DNA from: Endozoicomonas sp965208385
GTDB taxonomy: Bacteria; Pseudomonadota; Gammaproteobacteria; Pseudomonadales; Endozoicomonadaceae
Direction of reading: 5' to 3'
DNA: 64,000 nucleotides
NCBI GenBank assembly: GCA_965208385.1
Contig: CBDBOO010000009.1
Coordinates: forward strand, 62,001-126,000
Every line of letters begins with the position of its first letter. Position 1 is the first letter of the stretch. Below are positions 63,036-64,000 of this stretch, one piece after another. The position numbers and the translations under genes were made by a program. The notes under the pieces are model-generated. The model was not told the origin of the DNA. It saw only the letters and a program-made list of their open reading frames with translations, and did not search any database.

Positions 63036-64000
63036 CAATGGCACTGACTTAAGCCGCTTTTCCTTGGTATTGCTTTAATCTACGCGCCTGCGCTCTTGGG
63101 TGTTGTAGCCTTCTATGCGGCTTTGGGCGTCTCTTTACAGCCCTCGGTTCTGACCTTCCCGGACGGTTGCCAACAACATGCTGACCTATTATTTTCAGCA
63201 TGTTGCCGATCTTCTCTTCAAGCCAGTCACCGGATGCTCCCAGTAACGTTTGATGGAAGGATACAAGCGTCTCCTGTGCTGATTTAAAACTAATTTCTCT
63301 GGGAGTTTTGTCAATGTGTTCTGCCGCCTTACCCATAAGGGCGCGTATCACATTGTAAACCAGCAGGTTCACTGAAATTTCTTTTCTCGCCATTTCAGGA
63401 CTTTTGCAGCGAAGCATATCCATTTTCATGGTGGTTTTGATCACATCAAAATCTGTCTCAACATGCCAGCGCTCCAAGTACAGCGCAATAATTTCGGTCC
63501 GGGAATTTTATTTTTAACCGCACGAATAACCAGTTCTTCAGCCATCTGATCGTAAAGTTCCTGGCTCATCCATTCAGGCTTGACTGGTCGCTTCAGTTTG
63601 AACAAACCGTCTTTGTTGGCCAACTTCTGGTAGCACTTTCTGAAATCAATAATCCGTGAACCGTTTTTCTCGAACACGACGTCTGCTTTGGCCTGAAGCA
63701 CCATAGCCAACAGGAAATAATTCTCAAAGTTCGCATCTCCCAACAGGATATCACCAACACGCAGATGAAATAGCAACCTTCTGAGCAAGGCTTGTTCTCC
63801 CGTTTCTTTGCCTTCATAGGGAGCCACCGCAAAATCCAGCAGCGCACCACTGCCAAGGCACATCAGAATAAGAACTCTGAGAATAGGGAAACCCAGTCTT
63901 TTTTTTGGGTGCTGAGTTGAGGGTATTCGCTTTGGTTCTTCTCGGTATCTGGCATTAAAAGTGTTGAGCCGTCAGTGATCAGAACCCGGCGTTGATGCCG
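63036..64000 (-). mobile_element. IS4 (type A) copy 2, runs off the window
   Basis: The terminus CAATGGCACTGACTTAAG at 63036 is identical to that of the element at 4015. The other end lies beyond base 64000. The bases before it (CTAGACTAAACTG) hold one copy of any target duplication. Confidence 0.9.
63049..64000 (-). pseudogene. IS4 family transposase (type A) copy 2, incomplete and broken
   Basis: From the window edge the protein reads 'RRVLITDGSTLLMPDTEKNQ', changes frame at an A8 run near 63899-63906, continues 'LGSGALLDFAVAPYEGKETG' and 'DILLGDANFENYFLLAMVLQ', and loses about 13 codons near 63505. There 'VKNK' is joined almost directly to 'RTEIIALYLERWHVETDFD', where copy 1 has 'RIIVTTLLNAEEYP'. 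The C-terminus is in another frame with 'YLERWHVETDFDVIK', the IS4 signature. The deletion makes this copy inactive regardless of the A-run. Confidence 0.88.

Overview
The window looks like the accessory, insertion-sequence-saturated part of the genome of an animal-associated marine gammaproteobacterium. Endozoicomonas or a close relative is my best guess. This is inferred from the mixture of dense IS elements, group II introns and large secreted proteins with eukaryote-type domains (SPRY, RING, OTU, ubiquitin-interacting motif, transglutaminase core). No rRNA, tRNA or CRISPR array was seen, and very few ordinary housekeeping genes are present (queH and a uppS-like gene).

Layout. 1-2.7 kb: the 3' part of a long protein of unknown function. 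2.7-7.6 kb: a mobile-element pile-up (ISAs1 remnant; IS1 with an IS4 inside it; a broken REP-type Y1 transposase; the 5' half of a group II intron). 7.7-10.5 kb: a secreted SPRY-SPRY-RING protein whose upstream region was replaced by an ISL3 element. 10.5-14.5 kb: ISL3 and two IS630 elements. 14.6-21.6 kb: a 2325-residue protein with two AAA+ modules and a transglutaminase-type Cys-His-Asp domain; its last codons come from an IS4 insertion. 21.6-29 kb: IS4, then an ISNCY-like element holding an IS3, which itself holds an ISL3 and an ISKra4. 29.4-30.5 kb: a uppS-like gene with an unusual N-terminal hydrophobic extension. 30.5-37.3 kb: an ISL3 split by a miniature element that is itself split by IS110, with a 3069-bp segment duplicated in tandem. 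37.3-42.7 kb: a second IS4, then IS1634 carrying a complete group II intron. 42.7-54.3 kb: what looks like the wreck of a conjugative plasmid or ICE (CyRepA1-like replication helicase, IS607 remnant, AbiEi/AbiEii toxin-antitoxin pair, RecB-like nuclease fragment, TraG fragment) mixed with queH, IS4 with two MITEs, and ISL3. 54.7-57.6 kb: a secreted OTU-protease protein. 57.8-61 kb: ISNCY holding a second ISKra4. 61-63 kb: a secreted helical protein with a ubiquitin-interacting motif. 63 kb to the end: a second IS4 of the first type, running off the window.

How the genes fit together. Three separate genes with signal-peptide-like N-termini carry parts of the ubiquitin system: a RING finger (E3-like), an OTU protease (deubiquitinase-like) and a UIM (ubiquitin receptor-like). 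The giant AAA+/transglutaminase protein has a Ser/Pro-rich N-terminus. A host-directed effector set is the most interesting reading of this window, but the function is inferred from motifs only.

The mobile elements are readable in unusual detail: many insertions keep exact target duplications, so the order of nesting can be worked out. Several insertions have altered host genes by swapping a C-terminus or supplying a start codon or ribosome-binding site.
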